Below are positions 8,133 through 17,800 of a stretch of DNA of 44,708 nucleotides, piece by piece. This DNA comes from F23-D06 sp045600905 (GTDB lineage Bacteria > Bacteroidota > Bacteroidia > Bacteroidales > WCHB1-69): positions 1 through 44,708 of the forward strand of contig JAZRYT010000068.1 of the NCBI GenBank assembly GCA_045600905.1. Direction: 5' to 3'. Position 1 is the stretch's first letter; every line of letters begins with the position of its first letter. A program made the position numbers and the translations under genes. The notes beneath the pieces are model-generated. The model was not told where the DNA came from and ran no database searches. It was given only the letters and a program-made list of their open reading frames with translations.

Positions 8133-9599
8133 TTATGCTTTGAAAACTTTAACAACTCTAGACCAACTATTTATCCATTCACCACTTCGATTTTCTACAT
8201 TTGAAAATGTTTGGAAAGAATTGTATTTTCTGGCAAAGTGTTGAACAAATTCATCAATACGAGCTGTTTTAGCATCTGTAATATATGGACTAACACAAAT
8301 AAAGTAATTATTATCAGTTAATGTCTGTTCAACAATAGAAATTAGATGTTGCATTGAAAAACCATCAACGTCAAGAATATTCGAGAAAAGGTGAATTCTG
8401 ACAGGTGCTTCACTATTTAAAATGTCATTATAGCAAATAGAATCGATGTCCTTCAAAATTGTTTTTATCTGGCATTGACTATTAAAATGTCGCACATGTA
8501 AAGCTGCACGGCTTAGTGCAATTTCAGAAGGCTCAATCAATATAACTCTTTTTATATTTGTATTTTCAAAGTTATTATCAATAAATTCTTGCAAAATTAT
8601 GCTTGCCAGACCTTGACCGCAAGCCCAATCAACTATCTCAACACTTTTGCCATCAATATTTTCTAAGGGCAATGTTTTTAAAGCGGAAATCATTTTTGCT
8701 TCATGCATTCTTCCATAACTGTTTATGTATGAAAATAATTGAGTTTCTTCTTTTAGAATTTTAACACCTCGTCCTAAAGAATAAAAAATATCATCTTTGT
8801 TTTCACATAGATTGAATTGTTGTACAGATATTTTTCTAACAGCTTGAAATGTATGGGGTTTATTAGTCAATATTTTAGCATATTCAGTATCTTTCTCAAT
8901 TATATAATCATTTTCAATATTTGGGAAAATAGCAATATCTTGTCCTTTCCCTAATATCTCATCAATCTTATTTTGAACAAAATGATAAAATTTTTCTGCG
9001 TCGTGAATGTCATGAGCAAGACATTCTGCTACAAACTCGTTAGCTAAAAAAGGAAAGGAATTGCTTTCAATTGCATTAGAGTATTTTAATAATAAGGATT
9101 GAGAAAATGGTTCTGATGTATTATAGACAACGTAAGAATAATAATTCAAAAACGTTGCAATAGCTTTATTATCATCATCTTCTTCTTCGTTGATAGCAGT
9201 TTGTATTTTAGAACAAATTTCATCAAATCTATCTACAAATACTTGAGCACTTGGGACATTGTACAAATAGGACATTGCCGCCTCCAAACGAGAGCCAATA
9301 GCCAGGTTATTATCTTTTATTATTTGGTATAATCGCACTATTGCAGAAGTTGAACAAAAGCGTTCGCAATAATCCATTAGATAATAAACAAATGCCCGAT
9401 TATAACTTTGGGTATAATCAAGATTTTCAATAGCAAATGACTTCAGAAGTACAAATTGCTCAAAATCATCCAACTCTGTTCGCTGAATATTTACTTCCGT
9501 AGAACAAAATGCCACAAATTGAGCATAGTTCTGCTGCAGAAATGTATCTAATGAAACGCTATCGTTAGCAGCATTATATAAATCAGAGAATATAGGCAT
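8133..9599 (-). CDS. SAM-dependent methyltransferase-fold protein with long helical N-terminal region
   Basis: 488 residues. Residues 1 to about 295 are AT-rich, helix-rich and unrecognised. A class I methyltransferase domain occupies about 295-470: motif I EIVDWACGQGLASI at 321-334, a later VILIEPSEIALSRAALH strand-helix (motif II) and HLFSNILDVDGFS as a motif IV-like strand. The D-P-P-Y type signature of DNA adenine or cytosine enzymes is not seen, so the substrate is unclear; RNA, protein or small molecule are possible. The gene follows the 553-residue protein with an 8-bp gap and precedes hsdM by 45 bp. It probably acts with its two upstream neighbours. Confidence 0.7.
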   Translation of the reverse strand: MPIFSDLYNAANDSVSLDTFLQQNYAQFVAFCSTEVNIQRTELDDFEQFVLLKSFAIENLDYTQSYNRAFVYYLMDYCERFCSTSAIVRLYQIIKDNNLAIGSRLEAAMSYLYNVPSAQVFVDRFDEICSKIQTAINEEEDDDNKAIATFLNYYSYVVYNTSEPFSQSLLLKYSNAIESNSFPFLANEFVAECLAHDIHDAEKFYHFVQNKIDEILGKGQDIAIFPNIENDYIIEKDTEYAKILTNKPHTFQAVRKISVQQFNLCENKDDIFYSLGRGVKILKEETQLFSYINSYGRMHEAKMISALKTLPLENIDGKSVEIVDWACGQGLASIILQEFIDNNFENTNIKRVILIEPSEIALSRAALHVRHFNSQCQIKTILKDIDSICYNDILNSEAPVRIHLFSNILDVDGFSMQHLISIVEQTLTDNNYFICVSPYITDAKTARIDEFVQHFARKYNSFQTFSNVENRSGEWINSWSRVVKVFKA

Positions 9600-9607
9600 T
9601 GCACAGC

Positions 9608-11269
9608 TTATTTTGTTGAAAACAAATCTTTATCATTCGGTTGATGTAGTAATAACTCACTAAGTGTTGCATCATCTTTTAATTTCGCTATCTTTTTCAG
9701 TTCTTTTAAAGTATAGTCTTCGTATTTTAGCACAACAATTTTTAACTTTTCTTCCGAAGAATCTTTGGCTACATTATATTCTGACTCGGGTTCTGAAACA
9801 ACATTTTGTGTTTGATGTAAAGCATTGTTTTGATATTGAATAGGAAGATTCGCCTTTTTCAATTCGTTTTCCAAATGGCGATTTTCATTTTCAAGCCTAC
9901 ACCTTTCTTTTTTTACTTCATCCAATTCTTTTTGCAATGAAACTTGTTTCTTTGTTTCATTTTCTATAGTACATTCAAAATCTTCTTGTACTTGTTCTGT
10001 TATATCAAGACAAATGTCTTTTTCAACAACAGTCTTTACGACTTCAAAAATTTTATCAGCAAGTACCCCAAAAATTTTGAACTTTGAGTATAAACCATCC
10101 CACCATTCTTTTGACAAAACCAACGGTTTTTTTTTACCGATAATCAATTCATCCAAAACAACGTATTGGTTACTGTGCTTGGGTTGTTCGGGGTGCAATT
10201 TTGGGCACCAATCATCCAAATAAGGGAAATCAGATGACACAGTACCATTAAAAACATATTGATAAACAGATTCTATTGTATAGTAATCCAATTGGCTTTC
10301 TAATTTGTATTTGAAGACAACTTCGCCATAACTTTTTGTAAAGGCAGAATATCCACGATTGTAGCCATAGCATAATGCGACACCTTCCTGTTTTCCTTCC
10401 TTCAATGTGCTGAAATTTGACTGAATCAATCCATCTACCCGCTTTTTTCTTGCCTCTTCTCCGACACCATATGCATTAAGTATGGCAATTGTATACGTCC
10501 ATGTATCTGTCAGGCTGTCAATATCTATAATTCTAGTTATTTTGTCTTTTTTTATAGTTTGATTGTTTGCTCGTGCTACACTGTTCAGGGATTCTTCGTC
10601 AATTGAATGATCCAAATATTGCAATACTTTTTCAAAGCCTTTATTTTTTGTAAATATTCCTTGAAAAGCATCATTGAAGTTCATTTGTTCATTTGTTTTC
10701 AGTTGTTTATCAATAATTTTATTGAAGAACGATAACGTTGAAATGTAATTGATAGAGTAATTCATATATGGTTCATGTGCCAATCTCATCAATGCCAAAG
10801 CACCTAGGAATCTATCATATTGTTTAATCTTATCTGTTTGGTCTATACCATGACAATCCGGAGGCAGCTGGAGGGAGCTGCTTGGATTTTCATCAAAAGC
10901 TATAACTTCAAGTAAGAATTCCGGAACATAAGCAGTGCTCATTCTAATGTTAGTAATTGTAGCATCCTTCTGTTCCTTATCAGAGAAATAGATTTTTTTT
11001 ATTCTTGTTATGGGAAGTGGATTTGTATCTAACAAATACCATCCATTTTTGACATCAATCAAGTCTTTGATTTCATCTTTTGTCAAAACCAATTCTAAAC
11101 AGCAATCGGTATCCTTTGTTCCTGTTTTACTTGTGAGTAATAGAAAATCTTTATATCGATCTTGAATATCTTGCGGTTTGTTGTCGAAATATTTTGCCGC
11201 TTTAATACACGCTCCACCAAAATAATGAGCAAGTGATGATGATTTTATAGGGAAAAAATATGTGCTCAT
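9608..11269 (-). CDS. Uncharacterised 553-aa island protein, C-terminal coiled coil and SAP/HeH-like tail
   Basis: I do not recognise the family. The N-terminus (MSTYFFPIKSSSLAHYFGGA) reads like the entry of a globular domain, and there is no signal peptide. The middle holds a conserved-looking segment (ALCYGYNRGYSAF, then LDYYTIESVYQYVFNG). A strongly charged coiled coil runs from about 430 to 472. A short TLKELKKIAK motif (520-529) followed by a second helix resembles a SAP/HeH-type nucleic-acid-binding motif. No nuclease or ATPase signature is evident. It is 2 bp from the UvrD-like gene and 8 bp from the methyltransferase-fold gene, so the three form one transcriptional and probably functional unit. 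It is the main unknown of the window. Confidence 0.7.
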   Translation of the reverse strand: MSTYFFPIKSSSLAHYFGGACIKAAKYFDNKPQDIQDRYKDFLLLTSKTGTKDTDCCLELVLTKDEIKDLIDVKNGWYLLDTNPLPITRIKKIYFSDKEQKDATITNIRMSTAYVPEFLLEVIAFDENPSSSLQLPPDCHGIDQTDKIKQYDRFLGALALMRLAHEPYMNYSINYISTLSFFNKIIDKQLKTNEQMNFNDAFQGIFTKNKGFEKVLQYLDHSIDEESLNSVARANNQTIKKDKITRIIDIDSLTDTWTYTIAILNAYGVGEEARKKRVDGLIQSNFSTLKEGKQEGVALCYGYNRGYSAFTKSYGEVVFKYKLESQLDYYTIESVYQYVFNGTVSSDFPYLDDWCPKLHPEQPKHSNQYVVLDELIIGKKKPLVLSKEWWDGLYSKFKIFGVLADKIFEVVKTVVEKDICLDITEQVQEDFECTIENETKKQVSLQKELDEVKKERCRLENENRHLENELKKANLPIQYQNNALHQTQNVVSEPESEYNVAKDSSEEKLKIVVLKYEDYTLKELKKIAKLKDDATLSELLLHQPNDKDLFSTK

Positions 11270-11271
11270 AA

Positions 11272-12312
11272 TTATAAAATTTGTTTGTCCGTTACTGTAT
11301 TCAAATTTGGTAAATCATAATTGCTTATAAGATAGAGATTGCTTCTTGCACGGGTACAGGCCACATAAAAATCATTCCATTCTGCGTTGAATTGTCCAAG
11401 AATTTCATTATATCTATGAAAGTTCGGCAATATTACTGTGTCAAATTCCAAACCTTTAGCCGATTTAAATGTCGTAATGTGAACATCCTTGAGTTCTCCT
11501 TCGAATCTATTAGGAAATCTGGTCTCGTCATCATAATATACGCTATAATCAATTTCGTTATCTTTCAAAACTGACTCAAAAATAGGAATGTCACTTTTCC
11601 ATGGCAATAAAATTGCTATGTTATTTGTCTCATTTGTGTTTTCATGAAATTGATTAATAATTTTGCATATCGCATCGTTTTGTTTATCATTGGTTTTCTC
11701 AAATTTATTGCCATTAGAAATCAACAAAACAGGCAACTCCCCCTCACGTTCAGCCGTATCTATTATCCGTTGTGGAATAACGGCCTCAGGGAAAGCCTGT
11801 CTTGCGTAGTTTAATATTCGTCTTGTGTTTCTAAAGTTTTTGCCAAGTACACAATCCTTATTTTCTGGAAAGAGATTTCTTAATTCTTCTTGTCTTGATC
11901 CTGGTTTATAAACAATTTGCGAATCATCGGCACCATACGAAACAGGAGATATTATTCCTTGATAATAATCAATTGGCAAATCTTGAGCTTCATCAATTAT
12001 CACTTCATCATACTGATTATTTTTTAGTATATATTGGCTTTTAAGAGACCTGTTAATATTTTGTGATGCAGACAAATTCTGTTTTTTACAGCATCCGATT
12101 AAATAATGTTCCAAAGTTGATGTATATGTAACAAGAAAACTCCTCTTAACCTTTTCACGTCTGTAATTATTAATATGTCTCCATAAAGAGACAACACTCT
12201 TGCCAGTTCCAGGACCTCCAGATAATGCTATCGGTCGAGTTTCATTCAATGCCGCTTGCTGCGGAATTGTCAACTGCGTTATTGCAGGTAAGTTAAAATA
12301 ATATCCAGCCAT
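11272..12312 (-). CDS. Short UvrD/PcrA-like superfamily 1 helicase
   Basis: 346 residues, much shorter than UvrD or PcrA (about 720). SF1 motifs are present in order: Walker A GGPGTGKSV at 32-40, Walker B IIDEAQD at 105-111, an arginine region GKNFRNTRRILNYA (motif IV-like), TFKSAKGLEFDTVI (motif V) and VACTRARSNLYL (motif VI). The 1B/2B accessory domains are absent or minimal, as in the AAA/UvrD_C_2 'ATP-binding domain-containing' group found in phage defence loci (for example GajB-like proteins). It probably translocates on or unwinds nucleic acid for the two proteins encoded just downstream. No nuclease domain is fused. Confidence 0.85.
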   Translation of the reverse strand: MAGYYFNLPAITQLTIPQQAALNETRPIALSGGPGTGKSVVSLWRHINNYRREKVKRSFLVTYTSTLEHYLIGCCKKQNLSASQNINRSLKSQYILKNNQYDEVIIDEAQDLPIDYYQGIISPVSYGADDSQIVYKPGSRQEELRNLFPENKDCVLGKNFRNTRRILNYARQAFPEAVIPQRIIDTAEREGELPVLLISNGNKFEKTNDKQNDAICKIINQFHENTNETNNIAILLPWKSDIPIFESVLKDNEIDYSVYYDDETRFPNRFEGELKDVHITTFKSAKGLEFDTVILPNFHRYNEILGQFNAEWNDFYVACTRARSNLYLISNYDLPNLNTVTDKQIL

Positions 12313-12341
12313 ATTCTATAATTTATTTTTATTAATTTTTA

Positions 12342-13415
12342 TTATTTTCCTGTTATGGTTTCAGATTCTTTGTTATTGCAATACCTTTTATAATTTGCCA
12401 ATGCTATCTCTTTTGTAGTGTTTGCATAACAATATTCACATTGATGGGGGCAGGTATCATACTCCCCAATATCCTTGCTGATACAGCATCCACAAGCTGT
12501 TCTTTGCCCAGCATCTCGATTGTTTTTCTTGATGATTGCATATTGTCCGCCTCCAAGTTCTATTGCATCGGAAGGTATTTCTGGAGACCCAAACAGGTCT
12601 CCCATTGGACTAATGACTTCTGCTCCTAATAGTTTGAGAAGTTCTGTGGATTTGTATCCATATCTGACAATCAGTCTGTCATCGACACAATGATTAGGAA
12701 TGATACCTGGATAACGACCGGGCTCGCCACAGGTTGCCAGTTCATAGTTCCATCCTTTCTCGCGATTCATTTCAACTAGCTTTTGGGCAAATTCTACCAT
12801 CTGGTCTTGTCGCCACTCTTGGTAGTTGATTCCGTTGTTATCAAGGTTCCGTTTCACCTTGGTGTAGTTAGCAATATCGGCATAACTGAAAACCAATCGC
12901 TCCGTAAAACCTTTCAATTGGTCTCCAATCCTTTCGATTTTGTCCAATAGCTGGTTTATGTTGATTTGGTCAGTAAGGATAAGCGGGTCGTGTCTCCATA
13001 TTACTTGTCCTGCACCACCGAAATAATCTACCAATCTTTTAAAAGTATCTATTCTATCAATCAGTGGCGGTACGCCTTTCTCCAAACCTTCTTTGTCATA
13101 ATCATTCATGGTGTATTGGATGTAACATCCTATGCCTCCATTCAATGTTTTGAGTTTATCCAAATGGTCCAACAAAGGACGTGGATTCTTAGACCAGAAC
13201 ACAATGAACTTGGTCTGATGATATGACACGTATGAATACTTCCCGTTGAACGGGTTTTTCCATGCCGAATATCCTTCCGACAGTCTGTGAAAGAACCAAT
13301 CGGAATAGAATGCGGGAATATCTGTACTCCTACTTGCGGATATGATAATAGGAGCCATTGCAGAAACCTGCTGGCCGTTCTGAATCGTTATATCGTCTTT
13401 TTTCCAAGTTGCCAT
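12342..13415 (-). CDS. DUF1848 family protein (radical-SAM-like cysteine cluster)
   Basis: 357 residues. After an N-terminal extension of about 20 residues comes the DUF1848 signature IIISASRSTDIPAFYSDWF, then a TIM-barrel-like series of strands (FIVFWSKNP, GQVIWRHDPL). The C-terminus carries a cysteine cluster CGCC...CPHQCEYCYAN with a C-x3-C-x2-C core, which could hold an iron-sulfur cluster. The family is uncharacterised but resembles spore-photoproduct-lyase-like radical SAM enzymes in layout. It lies 78 bp after the DUF1016 gene and 29 bp before the UvrD-like gene. A role in base repair or modification is inference. Confidence 0.85.
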   Translation of the reverse strand: MATWKKDDITIQNGQQVSAMAPIIISASRSTDIPAFYSDWFFHRLSEGYSAWKNPFNGKYSYVSYHQTKFIVFWSKNPRPLLDHLDKLKTLNGGIGCYIQYTMNDYDKEGLEKGVPPLIDRIDTFKRLVDYFGGAGQVIWRHDPLILTDQININQLLDKIERIGDQLKGFTERLVFSYADIANYTKVKRNLDNNGINYQEWRQDQMVEFAQKLVEMNREKGWNYELATCGEPGRYPGIIPNHCVDDRLIVRYGYKSTELLKLLGAEVISPMGDLFGSPEIPSDAIELGGGQYAIIKKNNRDAGQRTACGCCISKDIGEYDTCPHQCEYCYANTTKEIALANYKRYCNNKESETITGK

Positions 13416-13493
13416 TTTATCTTCTTTTTATTCGTAGCTAAATGTTTTGTTGATTTAACATACTCTGACAAAAAATTAAAGTAATTGAAATAT

Positions 13494-14708
13494 CTATTTT
13501 TCCATTGTCCCTTCACTAATAATTCTTTTCAAATCTTCAAGATCGGGCAATGCTTTCCGTAAGTCTTCAGGCATATCAGCGGCAGTTTTATAGGTGGCCA
13601 CGCCCATAGGACTTGTATATTTCTGAATAACATATTCCACAAAGTCCTTGTTGGCAGATTTGCATAGCACAATTCCTATTGAAGGATTTTCGTGAGGCTT
13701 GCGTACGTGGTCGTCAAGAATTTGCAAATAGGTGGTCAGTTGGGCAAGATAGGCCGGTTTGAATTCACCCAGTTTCAGTTCAACGACTACCAAGGAATTT
13801 AACTCGCGATTAAAAAACAAGAGGTCGGGGAAAAACTCAACGCCATACACTTCCAAATGGTATTGATTGCCAATGAAGGAGAAATCCTTCCCGAAAGTCA
13901 TAATGAAGTTTTTGATATTCTGGACAATCCTTTGTTCAACAACTCTCTCATCAATATCTTGACGATCACGTTCTCCAATTTCTTCCGTATTGATAAACTC
14001 CAATGCGTACGAATCTTTGAACATCATTACCGCCTTGCGCGCCATAGATGAATTTGTAATGGTTTGAGAAAAGTTGTTGGGTAGTTTGTCACGATTTTCA
14101 AACGCTTGTTGTTTGATTAACTTTACAAGAGCATCGACCGAAAGATGCTCTTCCGCAGTGCGATGTATGTAGTAATATCGAGCCGAAAGGTCTTTGCACT
14201 TTGCCATAATGCGGATATGATGAGTGAACGGCACCTTGAAGAAATCCTCAATCGGGAAATCAGGAAGATTGGGGATTCTCATTGAATGATATATATCAAT
14301 CAGGTTTTCAGACGGTTGTGATTTTCCAATTGTGATTGGAAAATTCATTTCTTGTTTTGTGATTGATTCGTTGCTGTCCATAGAAGAAGATTCTCCAATT
14401 GGAATTGGAAAATCTATGTCTAATTCGTTCCACATATCGTAAAACTTACGCATTTCATACAAAAGCGAAGTTGAAAATCCTCTCAATCCAGGCATTTCTT
14501 TGTGTAGCTGCTCACTTATTTTCTCCATTGTTTTTGCACCATACGCAAATCTTTTATTATTCTTTGATAGATATTTTCCAATGGAAAAATAAACAGCGAG
14601 TTGCACGCGGTTAACATCTTTCAATGCCTCGTACTGGCCTTGCAAAATTGCAGTTTTTATCGCCTCAACCGCTTCGGTTAATGATATTAGTGATTTTTCT
14701 TTATCCAT
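13494..14708 (-). CDS. DUF1016 / PDDEXK nuclease domain protein (YhcG-like)
   Basis: 404 residues. The DUF1016_N domain (about 10-95) contains AVYFSIGKYLS and GLRGFSTSLLYEMRKFYDMW. A variable spacer (about 100-145) follows, then the C-terminal PD-(D/E)XK nuclease-like domain with FFPDLLFF and VVVELKLGEF, the expected D...E-x-K core. YhcG-type proteins occur widely next to type I RM genes. They are proposed Holliday-junction-resolvase-like nucleases with an unsettled role. The spacer holds two palindrome-encoded FPI-(P/T)-IG peptides. It has its own well-formed promoter and lies between hsdR and the inserted cassette. Confidence 0.88.
   Translation of the reverse strand: MDKEKSLISLTEAVEAIKTAILQGQYEALKDVNRVQLAVYFSIGKYLSKNNKRFAYGAKTMEKISEQLHKEMPGLRGFSTSLLYEMRKFYDMWNELDIDFPIPIGESSSMDSNESITKQEMNFPITIGKSQPSENLIDIYHSMRIPNLPDFPIEDFFKVPFTHHIRIMAKCKDLSARYYYIHRTAEEHLSVDALVKLIKQQAFENRDKLPNNFSQTITNSSMARKAVMMFKDSYALEFINTEEIGERDRQDIDERVVEQRIVQNIKNFIMTFGKDFSFIGNQYHLEVYGVEFFPDLLFFNRELNSLVVVELKLGEFKPAYLAQLTTYLQILDDHVRKPHENPSIGIVLCKSANKDFVEYVIQKYTSPMGVATYKTAADMPEDLRKALPDLEDLKRIISEGTMEK
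14321..14414 (-). repeat. In-frame palindromic repeats encoding FPI-(P/T)-IG peptides in the DUF1016 gene
   Basis: Two related palindromes: 14321-14344 (10-bp perfect arms, 4-nt centre) and 14389-14414 (12-bp arms, one mismatch, 2-nt centre). They encode NFPITIGKS and DFPIPIGES in the variable spacer. A third, shorter palindrome at 14574-14588 with 7-bp arms encodes the conserved FSIGKY motif and shares the TTTTCCA...TGGAAAA core. Confidence 0.8.
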
Positions 14709-14815
14709 AACGTTAATATTTTCCTTCGTAATTCATGTTTCGTTTTCGCTATTCCGTCATTCGGTCTGAAAGCCAGTGTGTTAGTATGACTCTGTCATCG
14801 GGACTGGGAATGGTG

Positions 14816-14846
14816 CAAAAGTACACTATTTTTACAACAGAAACAA
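14816..14846 (-). promoter_or_regulatory. Promoter for the DUF1016 gene
   Basis: On the minus strand a TTG (14844-14846) is followed after 20 nt by TACTTTTG (14816-14823). This fits the Bacteroidota -33 TTG / -7 TAnnTTTG consensus well. Transcription would start near 14809, giving a leader of about 100 nt before ATG 14708. Confidence 0.6.
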
Positions 14847-14897
14847 TTTACAAAAAAAGAAAATACGATATTTCTAACAATCATCCTTATCTCTTTT

Positions 14898-17800
14898 TTA
14901 CGCCAATGCGTAAGTATCGTGATATTGGTTGAGATACTGCTGGGAGATGCGTCTTTCAATAAACTTGTAGTCTTCTATTTCGGGCTGGAGATTGGGGAAA
15001 TGCGCCATCACGCAGTTGTTGATCAGCATTAGCACGGTTTGCTCGAAATAGGCATCCTTTTTCAGAATGTCGTTGCGGTCATATACTTTTGAGTCAACAT
15101 CAGTCTTGATGGTGATAAGCATCTGCATAATGTCGTCGTCGTATTGGGAGAAGAGCACTTGCTTGTTCTCCTGCTTGCGTTTTTCGTTCTCCTCGCGAAT
15201 GCGTTTGTGTACGCGGGCGAACTTGGTGTCGCCGTTGTATTTTTCCAGCAGTTGTCGGTTTTTGTTTTCCAAAACTTTCAGTTTCTGGAGGATTTCATCC
15301 AAGGCGGCAGTCTGCTCGTTGAACTTCGCCATACTGTCGATGGTGAATCCGTGTTCCTTGAAACGCTGACGGAATGCTTCCTGGATGGTGATGAACTCCG
15401 GATCGTCGGGGTCCATGTTGTCAATGAAGGCGTGGATGACCGTCTGGAACTTCAGCTTAAGGTCGTCACCGGAGCCAATCATCTTCATCTCCTCCGAGCC
15501 GATACTGGCAAATCTGAATTCGACATTGAGCATCGCTTCGTTGATGTGGAGTTTGGTCTCTTCGGAAGTCTCGAAGGCCTCTTTCTGGTTAATCATATCT
15601 ATTCTGCGCTGCACTTCCTGCAAAAGAGCGGGCAGCTTGGTGATTTCCACCTTGGCAAACTTCTCCTTCATCTCTTCGTCGCCGAAGGTGCGGACGAGGT
15701 TGGCCATATCCTTGGCAGCGTTGAGCGCATTCTTCAACTCTATCAATTGCGCCTTGTCTTCCAATGTGGAAATCTCCGACGAGAAGTCTTCGGCGTTGTC
15801 GTAGGAGTAGTCAAACAACACCTGCTTAATTTCCTTCATCTGGGCAATAATGGCGTCTTTGTCCTCGATGACGGAAGCGAAAGTGTCGGTGACTTTTTGG
15901 CCCTGCACGTCCACTTCGTTGTAGCGGTTGAGTTCAAGCATATAGGCCTCGTTCGTTTCCTGGAAATTTTGCTTGATGTCGGCAAAGTCGATGAGGAAAC
16001 CGTTCTTCATATTTTTATAGGGACGGTTGACGCGCGTGATGGCCTGCAGCAGGTTGTGGTCCTTGAGCTTGCGACCGAAGTAAAGGCGTTTCAGTCGGGG
16101 CGCATCAAAACCGGTGAGCAACATATTGAAAACGATAAGGATGTCGATGGTCATATTCTTCTTGAAGTCCTTGACAATCTGTTTGCGGGTGTCCTTGTCG
16201 TCAGAGTCGTGAAGAATGAGACCAGCCTTCATGTTCAGTTTGTACTTGCGCGTTTGATTCAGTTCATCCTGAATCTCGTTGAAATACTCGTAAAGTTTTC
16301 GGGCCTGGCCGCTGGTTTCACAGATAATCATGCCGCCCAGCGTCTGGTCGCCCTGGATGTCGCGGAAATTTTGCAGGTCGGTAATCATATAGCGCAGCAG
16401 TTCTTTCACGTATCGCTCGTGCTCGATAATGTCCGCTTTTTGGATTTCCTTCTTTTGGACGAGTACCTCCAGTTTGTCGAAGGCCTCGTTGATTCTTTCG
16501 CGGTAAGAGGTTTCAATATCTTCCCGAATGATTTTTAGAGTATAACCATCTTGAATGGAGCGGTCGTAATAGTAGGTGTGCAGATAATCGCCGAACACCT
16601 TGCAGGAGGAGCGTTCCTCTGCCAAAAGCGGCGTGCCCGTAAGTGCAATCTTGATGGCGTCGGGGTCGGCATCGAAAAGGTTGGCGAGGAAACAGCCGCC
16701 GGGCTTGTAACCTCGGTGCGCCTCGTCCATAATGAAGATGCGCTGCAGGTTGGTGGCATAAGTATTGAGGTTCACCTTCTCCTTATCTTCCGCAAAACGC
16801 TGAATATTGACCACGGTAATCTCGGCTTGTCCGGAAAGGTTGTTCTGCGCCTGGTTGTCGCGGAATTGTTCCATCAACTCTTTTCGGCTGTTTGCCGTTG
16901 AAACGATAAGGCCGCGCGCCTCGAACTCCTGCGTTGCCTGCTCCAGAAGGTCCAAACGGTCCACGATAAAGTAGAACTTGGGAACCTTGTTCTGTTTGGC
17001 GTAGAAATCGGTGAGGATGTAAGAGAGGTAGAACGAAAGGGCCGTTTTCCCGCTGCCTTGTGTGTGCCACACGATGCCCGACTTCACACCTTCACTGAGT
17101 TTTTGCCTGATGGCAAGAGCAGCAAACAGCTGCTGGTAGCGCATAATGTGCTTTTGGTCGGTGGATTCAATTTTGCCATCCACCTCGCGCTCCATCTTCA
17201 CGTAGGCGATGCCGTATTTCAGCAGAAACAGCAATCGTTCTTTCGAGCACATCGAGGTGAGAATGCGGTTGGTGGGCGTATTGACGTTTAGGTTAGACTG
17301 ATATTCCACGTGCGTATGGATGACCTGGCAATTGAAGTCTTGCAAGATGCGCAATTCTTGTTCAGGGTTGATTTCTTTATATGGGAAATCTTGAATGAAA
17401 GGGGCCATTCCCTTGTTTCCGACATTCTCCTCGCGAAAGCAGTTGAAAGGGGCGTTGTTTCTTGCTCCCGTGCAATAGAAAGCGCCCTCAATGGGTACAA
17501 TGCCACCTTTGGCATCGTACTCCATATTGTTTGAGAAAATCATCAGCTGCGTGATGTTGATGAAGCGGCGGTATTTCTTGTTAGGAAAGCGCTGAGTCGT
17601 CATTCGGTTGGCTTCGGCCACCATACCGCCGTGATTGTTCGGTTTCTTTACCTCAACGAAAACAAGCGGCAGACCATTTACAAACAGCGTGATATCGGGA
17701 CGGAAATTGTCCTCACCGTTCCGGCAGGTAAACTCCGCCGTAAAATGAAAGGTGTTGTTCTTTGGATTATCAAAGTCAATGAGACGAACCGGCGAAACCG

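Noticed and set aside
15144..16538. Long plus-strand open frame opposite hsdR
   Set aside because: Shadow of hsdR. The opposite strand holds the conserved helicase motifs.
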